Shown here one piece after another: positions 47,094 to 59,544 of a stretch of DNA of 64,000 bases; within the stretch, counting starts at the first letter, position 1, and every line of letters begins with the position of its first letter. Under the pieces are notes generated by a model. That model was not told the origin of the DNA and did no database searches. It saw only the letters and a list, made by a program, of their open reading frames with translations. The stretch covers positions 3,286,001-3,350,000 of the forward strand of contig NC_135118.1 in assembly GCF_050908995.1 (NCBI RefSeq), read 5' to 3'. A program made the position numbers and the translations under genes. This DNA is from Andrena cerasifolii (taxonomy: Eukaryota > Arthropoda > Insecta > Hymenoptera > Andrenidae).

Positions 47094-48584
47094 AATATTG
47101 ATTCGACGCTGAACCGTAGGATTCGATTTGCTTTCATTTGTCATACATTGAAGCGAAAAGTACGTTTCCCGCAAAGTATACTTTCGCTTTGATCAAGCGC
47201 AACTAATTTTTTATCAGATTAAAGGGAGAATTTTACAAAAAATCTCAATTAATCAAGACAAAAGATTTCCTGCGACATCACTGTCTGTGTGGCACTCGGC
47301 AAATTGCTCGGTAAAAAGATTTCCATTTAATCCGAATCAACGTCGAGTAATTACTACGTCACTATGGAATACTCGTTGAAAATTTTTCTAACAAGAGGTA
47401 TATTGATGGAGACATTTAATTTCAGTGACATAAAAGAATTGTACTTTACATTCATTCATGATAAATTTTTATTAAAAAGGTAACTTTTGTAATGGATTTC
47501 GTAGATTACAATATTTGGTATTTTCTTTCAAATTGTAAACGTTCCGCGCAGAATAGCAGAAAGAATTTTATTGAAGAAAGGAGAATGTAGGACCCACGCT
47601 GTTATTTTTCTATTCAGAACAGGCAACGGTACTTTCAGCACATTTAAACAGAAATCGAAAAAGACGCGCGCCGCAAATTAAATTTAAACCCTGCCCTCCA
47701 GGCCCGTAAAGAAAGACGGGTGAAATCTACTTTCGTTCGTTGAATTCCTGTGTTCCTCGATACCCGAATGCCTCTTCTTTCCCTTTTAGTAGTACCGTGG
47801 TGGAAAAATACTGAACAAATACATATACACATAATATATTAATTCAAATACTAATTATATTTGTAAAAAAATATGTAAAAATGGGTCAGTTTATTCAAAG
47901 TATGTGCTTTCGGCATCAATACGACACTGAGCACGGTCAACCAATGGATGAATAGATTTTTAGAAATCTGCTTCGGGAATCGCCTTCAGTACTCATGTCG
48001 CGTCTATTTATACATCTATCTATATATACTTATATATTAGGGTAGTCCTTAAAATCCAATTTGTAAAATGTTGCTAGGGCACCTCAAGATTTTGTTCTCT
48101 ATGCTGAAAAACGGGCCTGGTTAAAATGTTAATACATTTCATAATGTTTTAGAGATTGCTGCCCTCTCATTAATATTTTAAATAAAATTGTATTTTTTAC
48201 TGAAGACTAATTCATAGACCAAGCTCTATGTACACCTGCGAGTCGGATTGCCTGGCGTCAGTATATCAAGAATTTCCCCTCCAGAATAGTAATGGCAACC
48301 CACCTTACCAGCTCTGGCTAGTAAACATTACTACTAGTCTTTTTACCGTCTCCAAAAAGGAAAATGTTATAGATTCGACCTGTATGTGTTTTTTTTTTAT
48401 TTTTGTTCCCGCATAACCCCTTAGCATATAGACCGATTTTTATGATCTGTTTTTATTCGAAAAAAGGCGATGCCCCGGTGGTCCCATGCCGCACTGCATC
48501 AATATTAGTCCAAGATTTTGCCACTTCTGGTTAAGAAAGGTTATTGTCACCTAATTATTATTATTTTATGTATGTACATTTTTG
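47094..48584. other. Gene-free stretch
   Basis: AT-rich; nothing recognised apart from CCCCTTAG at 48418, possibly a degenerate TTAAGGGG end. Confidence 0.3.
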
Positions 48585-48762
48585 AGACTTTGAGTAAGCA
48601 CAGTACTTAAAAATGATTTAATGTATAAATATGTCTAGTAAAAAATTTAATAAAAAAATTTAAAACAAAATTAAAACCGACTTCAAAAAATATATTTATA
48701 TATAATAATAATATAATAATATAATAATATATATATGTATATATATATACAATAATAATAAT

Positions 48763-48805
<43 letters not shown>

Positions 48806-48905
48806 GCAGTCGGTTTTAATTTTGTTTTAACTTTTTTTATTAAATTTTTTATTAGACATATTTATACATTAAATCATTTTTAAGTACTGTGCTTACTCAA
48901 AGTCT
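48585..48905. repeat. Palindrome with (TA)n/(AAT)n loop
   Basis: AGACTTTGAGTAAGCACAGT at 48585 is inverted at 48886-48905. Arms of about 120 bp flank a TA/AAT microsatellite (about 48695-48800). The inner arm motif AAAACCGACT recurs near 60637. Confidence 0.9.
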
Positions 48906-50916
48906 AAAAAAGGGCTTTACCAGTCCCCTGAAGGTTAAAAAACACTAAATTCAATGCCTTGTAGCAACCCCTAACATCTAACTGAGAAAAATCAAACAAA
49001 TACCACATTACTTACTCATCAAGGTGAACACATTGAGGTAGTGCCCTGTGAAACAATATAAAAATGTTTTTTTTTAAGTCAAATAAGCGCCACCTCGCTA
49101 TTTATATCTCACATCTAAAATTCTAGAACATCAGCGTTTGTGGAAACGTGAGAATAAAACAGTAACAATATAATATTTCTAAATTAACCGGCGCCTTCAT
49201 TAATTATTACGCAATGCTTACATATACCCATAATGATGCACTAAACTTAAGTTATGACGAAGTGTTAAGGGGATGAAATCAGGGGGTGGGCGTCCAGGTT
49301 CCATAGGAGCCGATATTTCCCGCAGAGTAACTATGCTAAATTTGGTCCAGCTCGGTCAAACGACTTGGAAGTAATTAAGAAACATACAGACAATCTATTT
49401 TATAAAAAAAAAAAGTAAATACATAGATTAAAACAAGGATACAGTAATTACCTATACAAGACAGACTCAACTTCCAAAACCACGACACTCTTCACCTCCA
49501 CCTTGATGGTTCCCTTTAAACCCCATTGCCAATAACCTCGAGCCCAAGTAATGCTCGACAGAAAAAAGAGGAAGAAGAGCCAGAAGAAGAAATTAGAAGC
49601 TGAAGAATCCTGAAACAGCGTCGAGGAGCAAGCTCGCCACATACATAGAAGGACCGAGAGAATCGTCCCTCCGCGACCAGGAACCCCTCGCCGCAGCGTC
49701 TGCCACCCGCGTGATTCTCACCCCCCCTTCCCCATCTCCCTCCCCCATCCCACCACGCGACGGGGGGTCGTTGGAGTTGCGCCGGCGGGGAGGGGGAGTA
49801 AGCGAGTTACGGTGGAGATAAAACGAGTCCCTCTGTTTGATCCGCAAACACTGTAATTGCCTAGAATATTATATTAGGTACGCTGTCGTGGATGACAGGG
49901 GTGGCGGGCTGCGCGGTGGCGACGTGAAAAGAGAGACGACGGTGCTGGCGGCACCCCGTCGCGCATCGAATACGTACCGAAACAATAATTTCTTTTAGTT
50001 TCGCGGAAGGGAACGTGCGACGGCTGCCACTGGCAGGTACGCCTCAGAGAATCCCGTATGTATTTCGTTTTTTTTACTGCACGCGGTTCCCTTTCTGCTC
50101 GCTCTTTTCCCCCGTAGACCGCGCGCTCGCCGGGCTCGCGCCACCCCTTTGGTTGTCACGCTCATGGCGCCTCGTTCCGTTTCGCGTCTCCTTCACTGTT
50201 CCTCTCTCGACACCTCCGCGTCCACCCCTGCCCCCGCGAAATTTAACGATCCTTTCGCACGGGCACCGTGTGTTTACGCCGGCGATGTGCACGCGCTTAC
50301 GTAAAGCCCATTAGTCGGCAGAACGGACGATCGCTGTCCACGCGGCGCAATCGAATCGGCTCTTTGTTGGCTGCGTCAGAGAGTCAGCGTAACGCGATAC
50401 GCTGCAACGGCGGGAGTTTCGTAACCGGTTGACGCACGATTTAATTTCAGGCCCGCCGGATCATTAGGGGCATCCTCCGACGTTACGGATGACGACACAT
50501 TTTTCGCGCGCTCTGCCCCTGGGTATGGAGCAAGCGCGGCATCGAGGGCCGGGGCTAGCGTTTGGATCGTGATCTGGTGCGCGAGCGCATTTTAACGCTC
50601 GTTAGTCGGCGCCATTTTTGCTCGTCGCGCTGGAGGCGCGGGGACCCTTGCTAAGTTTGCAGGGGATCATAAAGTGAAAGTTAATTAAGTCGGAACGTTC
50701 GAATCTTGATTCTGTACAGCCGTGACTCGTTGCACGAGGCTGCTTTATGCGGGCAACGAGGTGGTTTGATAAGTCTTGCTGCGGAGGGGGTTACTTTTAT
50801 GGGCATTCGTGAGGCACGCGTGCGGGGGTGTTGGTGGAGATTGGGGATACGTTTTGGAACACTGAAGGGAATTGTGGGTTTTAATGGGGAAGCTTTGGCA
50901 GGGTATGGAAGCATTC
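48906..50916. other. Gene-free stretch with GC-rich block 49640-50660
   Basis: The block 49640-50660 is CpG-rich and unlike its surroundings. It could be the promoter or first-exon region of a gene whose other exons lie elsewhere. The ORFs within it (50015-50314 and others) overlap on opposite strands and carry no domain, so no gene is called. Confidence 0.35.
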
Positions 50917-51135
50917 TTAAGGGGTTACGCCAGCCTGAGTCACTCGAAACTAGACGAATTTTTTTTACAGATACTATGGGGTTGAAAATTACTTCTTTAA
51001 TTTTTATGTGTACAACGTGTGTTAGTGAATATATTGTATAAATACTGTACAAAAATATTTAAAAATGGCCGAGTTATTTGTTGTCCAGCGAAGCTCCTCC
51101 GCGTGAGCGGTGTGTCAAATTATGTCGCTCAGGTT

Positions 51136-51311
51136 TAGGGGTGTGCGGATAACCGAAATTACGGGACCCGATTTGCGATTCGGGAGCCGATTTTCTTGCT
51201 AAAAACTCTTACATCTGATCACACTGCACATTCACAACCTAAAAGTTTTCGGGTTTTCGGCTCCCGAATCGCAAATCGGGTCCCGTAATTTCGGGTACCC
51301 GCACTTCCCTA
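51136..51311. mobile_element. GGGGTGTGCGG palindromic MITE at the palindrome centre
   Basis: TAGGGGTGTGCGG at the left and CCCGCACTTCCCTA at the right. Arms contain ATTACGGGACCCGATTTGCG and its inverse. Flanks AGGTT and AACCT are inverted rather than direct. Confidence 0.7.
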
Positions 51312-51433
51312 AACCTGGGCGACATAATTTGATACACCGCTCACGCGGAGGAGCTTCGCTGGTCAACAAATAACTTGGCCATTTTTAAATATTTTTGTAC
51401 AGTATTTATACAATATATTCACTAATACACGTT

Positions 51434-51948
51434 TGTGGTAACACGTATAAGAATAAATGCCATATATGGTTATTGATAACTGACTCTGCCGGTCGAACGT
51501 CAGCGGCCCGGCGCTCCCGCGGTGTTGCTGTAACGTACTGACCCTTTCTTATCGTTTTTCTCTGACTTTCTCTGTAAATATGATTCACACTAACTACCCA
51601 AATGCTGCGTAAATGTAAATACTGCGTCATCCCTGCTACCCATCGTTATCTTAGCCAATGCGTCACCTATCCAAAATCCTGCAATTCTCCCCTCTCTTAC
51701 ATTCAGAAACCTTTAAAACTCATCACAGTCCCTTATCCTACAGCATTACTATTCCAAAAGCCACCAGTGTCAGTCACGGAGTCAAGTTAAAGCAGTTGTA
51801 TTATTCGTAAAAACGATAGTTTAAATTATCCTTGTGTCCATTACATTGCCATACCCTACGCACAAACAATCGTCGGCAATAATAAACACACAGCGATCGT
51901 GCCTCACACGTGGCACCTCAATACGTAGAAAACACCGCGTCTCCTACA
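51434..51948. mobile_element. Probable solo LTR
   Basis: Interrupts the right arm of the family 1 palindrome. Begins TGTGGTAACACG, ends TCTCCTACA, and is flanked by CGTT on both sides (51430-51433 and 51949-51952). TG...CA ends plus a 4-bp duplication and ~515 bp fit a solo LTR of a Gypsy- or BEL-type element. No internal domain. Confidence 0.6.
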
Positions 51949-52048
51949 CGTTGTACACATAAAAAATAAAGAAATAGTTTTCAACCTCATAGTATCTGCG
52001 AAAAAAATCGTCTAGTTTCCAGCGTCTCAGGGTGACGCAACCCCTTAA

Positions 52049-53202
52049 GGTGGGAATCCTATTTTTGGGCTAAGAGAGCAAATTACCTAGTTTGAAATTA
52101 CAGAGGCAGAGATCAAAGCGAGATGCTATTTGCTATTTTTGAGCTGAAGAATTTCATTAGCGCGATTATTGGGACTGTTAGACATCTGGTATAATAAATA
52201 GGGGAAACTCCAAATCCCAGTTATGACGGGTACCCTTGGAGACTCTCTTGACGCTCAATAGCGATTGACGTATCATAAACCCCCTGAACAGACCGCGGAC
52301 GTGAGGGTCGTGTCCTCCGCGGGACCTTGGGGTCTGTCTCGGGGCCTCGGTAAAATGTCTCCCCACTGCACTTTGTTTATGCGGAAAGGTGGGCGGAGTG
52401 TGGACAATTTTCGGGAAACGGCCCAACGTGCCACATTTAAAAACTGATTGGTGTACCAACATTTTTACACCCTGATCGGACCTCCGCAGTAGAGGTTGGT
52501 GGTGGGACAAACCGAGGTCTCGTTAGAGGGTCCGCGGAAGAGGAAGATCAGAACTCAATCGAGACACGTCAAAAAAGGCTCTCGACTCTTGTCGGCCTTA
52601 GACACGGCCATACATACATATATATGTCGGAGAATAAAAAAAAATAATGAATGAATTTAATTAAGATGTATCGTTTATTTCGTTACAATGTTTACACAGG
52701 GTTGAGCAAATAGATAGTCGAACTTTACAATATATTACTAATGCTATTACTAATGACGACACGAAGTCATGAAGGATTGAATTGCGAAATTATTTTGGCG
52801 CCAATCGAAAACGCAAGCGTCAGACTGTTGGTGGGCGCTTGAATGTAGTCTCGGAAGGGAAACGGAAGTGGTAGTTTAGCAACCGGAAAAGGTTGATAAT
52901 TTGAATGTGAAATTTAAAAAAGGAAAAAAAAGGATGTCATTCCGAAAGAGTTCGTCAGCAAAGACAGTTCAATTTTCCCATCCCGAGAATTCATTAGTTT
53001 TCGTTTTAAATAGTGTCATAGTTCATAATTTTGTTAAAAGTAATTTTCTTGAAAGTACATTGTAATAACATTTTCAATTCTTGTTAAAAATCAAATAAAA
53101 ATGAGACGCTTTTCGAGGAGAAGGGCCAACGTAGACCCCCAATCGCCCTCGGAGGTTTCATCTTTTCCCCCATTTCCGACATATACATTTATACCTTGAC
53201 TC
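52049..53202. other. Gene-free stretch, unclassified
   Basis: 52180-52620 has moderate GC and GAACCGAGGTCT-like words recalling the repeats at 46117-46262; it may be part of an unrecognised retroelement. No coding domain seen. Confidence 0.3.
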
Positions 53203-53667
53203 TTGTCGACCATAGTAACGTTCAATTATAATAAACATTGTTGTTCTAAAAATCGAGCGTGTTACCGAACCAGCATTCATCCACGTAACAATTACGCTCA
53301 AAACAATGTTCGTAAGTACGACCACATAACGCCTTCTCTCCAACGTTCTGGCTGGCTAAAGATGAAGCAGAGATGGATTCTTCATCTCTGCTGTCTTGTC
53401 TATAAGATACTTGCAACAGGTACGCCGAGGTATCTGTATGATCCGCTTCGCTCCAATTTGTCCACGCGCTCTAGCGGCTCTATGACAGCGAGACGCTGTT
53501 TTAATTTGTCTGTGCCTCACCATCGCTCTTGTAAATTCACTGCGTCCTTCTCCTACAGATCTTCCTATTATTATAACCTCATTCCGTCTAATATACGTTC
53601 TCTGTCATCGTTTGCTTCATTTAAGCTGAGTGCTCGTTCTTTCATCCTCTCACGGTTCCCTATGTAA
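53203..53667 (+). pseudogene. Non-LTR retrotransposon C-terminal fragment
   Basis: Reads NRACYRTSIHPR, then HITPSLQRSGWLKMKQRW, LHLCCLVYKI and SSYYYNLIPSNIRSLSSF, matching the post-reverse-transcriptase region of LINE elements. Different family from the one at 36845-43808. 5' truncated. The 3' end is cut near 53795 by a TTAAGGGG element. Confidence 0.75.
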
Positions 53668-53794
53668 ATGGTTTTTCTTATTCCTATCTTGTTCCTAGTT
53701 ATTTTATCTTATTTTATTTAATGTTAGTCTATTTGTTTTCTTTCCTTTTCTTTTATCTCCCAACAACTTTTTACGTTAGGTTGTAGAGCAGCAG

Positions 53795-54240
53795 TTAAGG
53801 GGTTATGCCTAGTCAGGCGGAATAACTAGTTTCTTGAGTATTATTTATTTTTTTTGCTTCTATATATTTTTTAAATATTTTCTTTAAATTCTCTTATAAG
53901 TGACTTATTTTTAATTTTTATAGATATGAGAGTTGATTTGAGAAGGGCTGATACGAGTCTCTTAGAGGATTAAGAATTTATAAAATGATATATTTGATGT
54001 CGAAAAGAGGTGAATATTTGTGATTTTTTTTGAAGAAGCGGAAGCGTATATTTTTACAGAACTTTTTGCGCTTAAAAGAGCAACATTTAAAGAACATTTG
54101 GTAATTTTTTCGTAGAAAAATATTTACGTTTATAATTAAATAACAAGCGACATCCAAGAAGCATTTTTAAAAATTTCGTTTTGCGGTGAGCACTGCCATT
54201 CGTAACCAGATTATCTAAAATCAAAAAACAAAAAACAAAC
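53795..54240. mobile_element. TTAAGGGG element, family 5b copy 3 (left half only)
   Basis: TTAAGGGGTTATGCCTAGTC at 53795. About 180 bp (53821-54000) of unrelated sequence splits the terminus from GAAAAGAGGTGAATATTTG. The left arm then continues to about 54240 and stops; the right arm is missing. Confidence 0.7.
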
Positions 54241-56685
54241 ATTTCTGTTGCAGCGCGTTATACGGCATCAAACACTGAACATTCTGTCCATTTACGGTTT
54301 TCTTCTACCTCGCACCGTTACAAAGTTATACTCGAAAAACGAAAAATCGCTGAAAACTTGGGGGCTGATTTCACCCCCTCGGAGTGTTTTTCCGCAGAAA
54401 AAAAAATCGTTTCTTACATACTCCGACATGCTCTACAATCGTACGGAGTTTCGTTACAATCAGAATTTTCGGGTTCGATATGTTTCCTTGTCAGTCGATC
54501 AGTTGAAAATAATCATTTTAGCCCCTTTATATATTACACTTCAGAAACGGTTTCTCTGTTGACAGTGGTAACTTAAATTAAATTGGATGGAAAAATATTA
54601 GCAATGTATCCAAAAATCCAGTAAATGTATTCAAAAACACACAGAAATAGTATATGTAAAACATTTTTAACATGAAAAATGAAAATCAACTGGCACAAGC
54701 ATCATAGAGTTCTTGAAACACACCAGGATCGCGCGGAGAGAATGTTTGTCTTACCGAGATCTAATGCAGGAAATACGCAGATCGGTGAACGGAGTTCGCG
54801 AAGCACGCCCGCTCGAGGGTTAAGAATTTTAGAGTGTTAAATAGGTAAGTTATTATAATTACAGGGTGGAAGAACCAGAAAGGTTCCTAAGTACTAAAAT
54901 TAAGCAGATTGGGATTTTTTCCATGCTAGCAATGATTTGATAAAAAGACAGTATAACAGCAATTCACTTGTGACTGAAGAACGTGTTCATCTTTATTTTA
55001 TTTTTTTTTTTGTAATTGAAACTCGAATCAAATGTTTCGTTTTCATAAGTCAGAAAATATCATCTGATATTTTCCTTGGCTCTCCGGTATTTCCACTCTA
55101 CAATTATAGTAACCTATAGGTTTCCGAAGTGAAGACGTTTAGTATGCATGAGCTAGAGGACTTAAGTATGCGAATTCCAATTTTCAAGCATTTCCTTTTT
55201 ATCTAAAGTGCGATTTTCAAAGGAAAACTTGAATAATTGAATATAAAGAAATTATATGGCACAGGTTAAAGTTCCTGGCGTTGCCCGGGTTATATATCTT
55301 TTTTTGGCGGAAGGAAGGGAGTTTTTAAAAAGATTTCTTGCCGAGCACCTGGGAGCTAAAAGGACTCTACCTACCTTTCATGGTCATAGGATCAGTGGTT
55401 TCAGAGAAATTGTAATGAGTCAGTGGTAATTGAATTTTATACATCTAGATAGATTATTTAAAAAAAAAATAAAAACGGCAACACCTTCCTCTTGTCAAGA
55501 CGAATAAAGCGATGTAACACATTTGTGAGTACAGTTAATATTTATTGAGAAAACGCATTTCGAAATATGCAACTTCAAGTTGATATAATATGTATAGATT
55601 ATGCTATCAAGTATTAGTACAATTACCCCCATTCGAAAAACTAAATAGCTATTTTATATAACATAAATATTCTTGCAAGTGTAAACATGCTAGATAATAT
55701 GGTGCTACGAAAATTAACTAGAATAAACAAGAAATAATTTTCTTGGTATTCTAATACAAAATTTCTCATTTACTATAGGTGCATAAATTATCACAAATTA
55801 TGTATGTTACATAGCGTATCAAGCAGAATTTTGTTTCTTCTCAATAAATTGAAATGAAACGTGAATACATGTTTAATATACCTACGACCCTAGCAAAGCT
55901 AATAAAGGACAAAGCTTCGCTCGATTCATCTGCAAGATTGAATAAAACAAATAACACAGCATTCAATTATCAGTGAGTTTAATAACAGTAGCGGGGGAGG
56001 TACTATACGTGCATGTTCCACTGTTTAATGAAATCAATATAAATGGATATTGTGATATTCCTCTGAATTTATTCCAACGTTGATATATCTCCTCCAATTC
56101 CATCGTTCAAGTATAACAAACTCATACCATATTTCGCGCAGGTGGAAACAGCGTGGAAAATGATGCGAACCACTTGCAGTCTCCTGGAGACTTCAATTCA
56201 TAACAGACGCCACGGCGCGCTCAACCACTAGACACGCTCTTGAGAATGTTCTGTACCCCACAGTTCTGTTATTTTCCTAAACTTCAAAACAGAACTTCAA
56301 GAATATATTCTTAACAGCGTATTCTGGTTTATAAGGTTCAGAAAATCGAGTGAAAATTAGAATTCTGAAACGTGTTTCTAAAAGTATTAAAGCGAAATTA
56401 GTAAAATTGATAAATCTATACAGCTTTAAAATCGTTGGATTTAAGTGCCCACGTGAGTGATCTAGTGAACGGTCACTTCAACCCTTATTTTTATCGACTA
56501 ATAGCCGAGGCTCCTTCCTGTACGACTTCACCCACCCAAAATTATTACATAATTTTTCTAGAAAATATTCCCTGGTGTTATTTAGTACACTTTCCAAACT
56601 CTAAATGAAACAGGTATATGTTTTACAAAAACTCTTGAAAAAGGAACTTCGATTCTTCTTCAACCCCCCACAGCGGTGATCCTCC
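54241..56685. other. Gene-free stretch
   Basis: AT-rich. The ORF at 54248-54576 is adjacent to the truncated element and has no domain. Nothing else recognised. Confidence 0.3.
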
Positions 56686-58089
56686 TTAAGGGGGTAGGTT
56701 ACCCTCGGTAGCCCTAAACAAGGCCTTTTTCAAACGCAAATTGTAAAGTGATAAATAATAGTAGGGAGAATATTTTTTTCTAGTTTTAATCGTTATACTA
56801 TGAGCTTTAACACAAAAAAAGAAAAGTAAAAATATCTCTATGTACATAAAAGTTGTGAGTAAAAACGTAAAGGCGTGTACGCGGCGCACCGTTTGATGGT
56901 GAACATAAAATCTGAAAAACCGCTCCAACGATTTGGATGAAAATTTAATGAGAGATGCAGAAAACCATTCCCTACGATGTGTCGGGAGCAGATTTGAGAA
57001 AAAAAATAATACAATTTTTATGTTGAAATATATGTTTTTATCGATTTGTTGTATGAAAAATATTTTTTATCTTTATTTCAGGAATTTATCACCAAAATCT
57101 GCTCCGGACACATCGTAGAGAATGGTTTTCTGCATCTCTCATTAAATTTTCATCCAAATCGTTGGAGCGGTTCTCGAGATTTTATGTTCACCATCAAACG
57201 GTGCACCGCGTACACGCCTTTACGTTTTTACTTACAACTTCTATGTACATAGAGATATTTAGACTTTTCTTTTTTTGTGTTAAAGCTCATAGAATAACGA
57301 TTAAAACTAGAAAAAACGTTCTCTCTACTATGATTTATCACTTTACAATTTGCGTTTGAAAAAATGCCTTTTATATACTACCGTCAGGAGCTAGAAAAAG
57401 AATCGATTCTTTGGGAATTTATTTCAGAAACTACACGCATACTTTTATGCACTGGTTTTTGTATTCAAATGAGGGACACTTTAACAGGTTATTATATTAT
57501 GTTTTGGTATACAAATATTTAGTTATTGCAAAATTACAACTGATTTCCCGGAAGCTGTTTTTAGAACGGTGACCACGATTTCTCCAAAACCGCTTCACCA
57601 ATCTTTCTGAAACTTTGTAGGCTTCTTCTAGACATTCAAATCTAGTCTTTAATCGAAGCATTTGTTCTTCCAATGCATAGTTTTTATTTTATGGATGAAA
57701 AATGAGTGTTTTTTCTACGAAAATCGATCATTTCACTTTAAACATCTGCCATTTTGTCCCAGAATGATATTCTATAAAACGGAACGATTAAAGACTAGAT
57801 AAACTATTGTACTAACTAAATCTTCTTCGTTTTTTTTTATTTCAGATAACCCAGTTCCGAATAATGTTGGTCGCCGCAAAACGTGTTTCTAAAAACAGCT
57901 TCCGGGATATCAGTTGTAATTGTGCAATAACTAAATATATATTTATACCAAAACATAATATAATAACCTGTTAAAGTGTCCTTCATCTGAATCCAAAAGC
58001 CATTGCATAAAAATATGCGTGTACTTTCTGAAATAAATTCCCAAAGATTCGATTCTTTTTCTACCTCCTGAGGGTAGGTAACCCCTTAA
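56686..58089. mobile_element. Chimeric pair of TTAAGGGG palindromes, family 6
   Basis: Left TTAAGGGGGTAGGTTACCCTC and right GAGGGTAGGTAACCCCTTAA. The interior holds two successive palindromes: one centred near 57040 (56710-57372) and one near 57725 (57376-58085). The inner termini between them are lost, so the outer ends belong to different elements. Confidence 0.8.
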
Positions 58090-58456
58090 GCGATTTACCC
58101 TATACTTCGATATTTTCTCATTCAAACATGTTCGCTTCATCTCACCCCTTCCGACTCATTCCAGACAATAATTCCTGCTAATTAACCCCTGGCGAACCCA
58201 CGAGCAAGTTTTCAGCCGAGCAAACGAAACATCTCAGCGAGTTGTACCAAAGGGTTGCAAGATTGCCATAATATGACCATAAATGAAATGACGTGCTGGC
58301 ACAAAGTGACATAACTAAGTTAACGACCGCGTACTAAGGTAACAAAGGCCAAGGTCAACGGCAAGCAACGCTTATAGCAAAAAGCAATTATACGCACGTT
58401 CATCGGCGAGTTTCACTGATTACGTCGGTATGGATTTTCCAGCGGGACAGTGCTCG
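58090..58456. other. Gene-free stretch
   Basis: Nothing recognised. Confidence 0.3.
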
Positions 58457-58968
<512 letters not shown>

Positions 58969-59544
58969 TTAATTGGATCTGTTTCTACGTGGCTATTGTG
59001 AGCTCATCTTGGCTTCATAAATTAGGGGAATGAATTGTTTACATCACAGAATGGGAATTTTTGAATTTATTCGTGGTGTCTATGCGACGCAATTGCTTGA
59101 TATGAAATAAATTGGATGTCGACTGACAGTTGTCGATTTATAAAGGTGATACGAAAATAGCAGAAGTTACTGAGAATGGAGTGTGGGAAAGGAAAAATAA
59201 TGCCAATAGCGTGCACACGTTTTATTTGCACAGTGGAATGTTTTCTTTGTTGTCAAGCCATGGGAAAGTGAAGCTAGAAAACCGAGAATTGAGAGCGTGT
59301 GGAGGCAGCATTCGATTTACAGCACTAATTGTATCGTGCAAAGGGCACCTGAGAAGGGAAAATAATACTTTATCGTTATCTATAGTTTTTACACATGGCA
59401 TGCCAGCTATATCGTGCAAGTCATTCGGTTCGATCTACTTTTTAAACGACTTCAAAAAGAAAGAGGTTCTACTTTCGATGTGTGGCTGCTATTCGTTCAT
59501 GTTTCTAATATTTTTCTATAACAAAATCACCGATTGTTGCTGAA
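58969..59544. other. Gene-free stretch
   Basis: An ORF at 59130-59543 (137 codons, TTG start) has no domain I recognise and runs up to a transposon edge; not called as a gene. Confidence 0.3.

Larger units (their letters stand above)
50917..52048. mobile_element. TTAAGGGG fold-back element, family 1 copy 2
   Basis: Left TTAAGGGGTTACGCCAGCC, right GGGTGACGCAACCCCTTAA. The arms are inverted copies with GGCCGAGTTATTTGTTGTCC. A MITE lies at its centre (51136-51311) and a solo LTR splits its right arm (51434-51948). Confidence 0.82.

Noticed and set aside
46809..47174. Val-Glu and Lys-Trp repeat ORFs
   Set aside because: Translations of the CTTCCA/CTTCAA array in two frames.
59130..59543. 137-codon ORF
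   Set aside because: Non-ATG start, no recognised domain, runs into a transposon edge.
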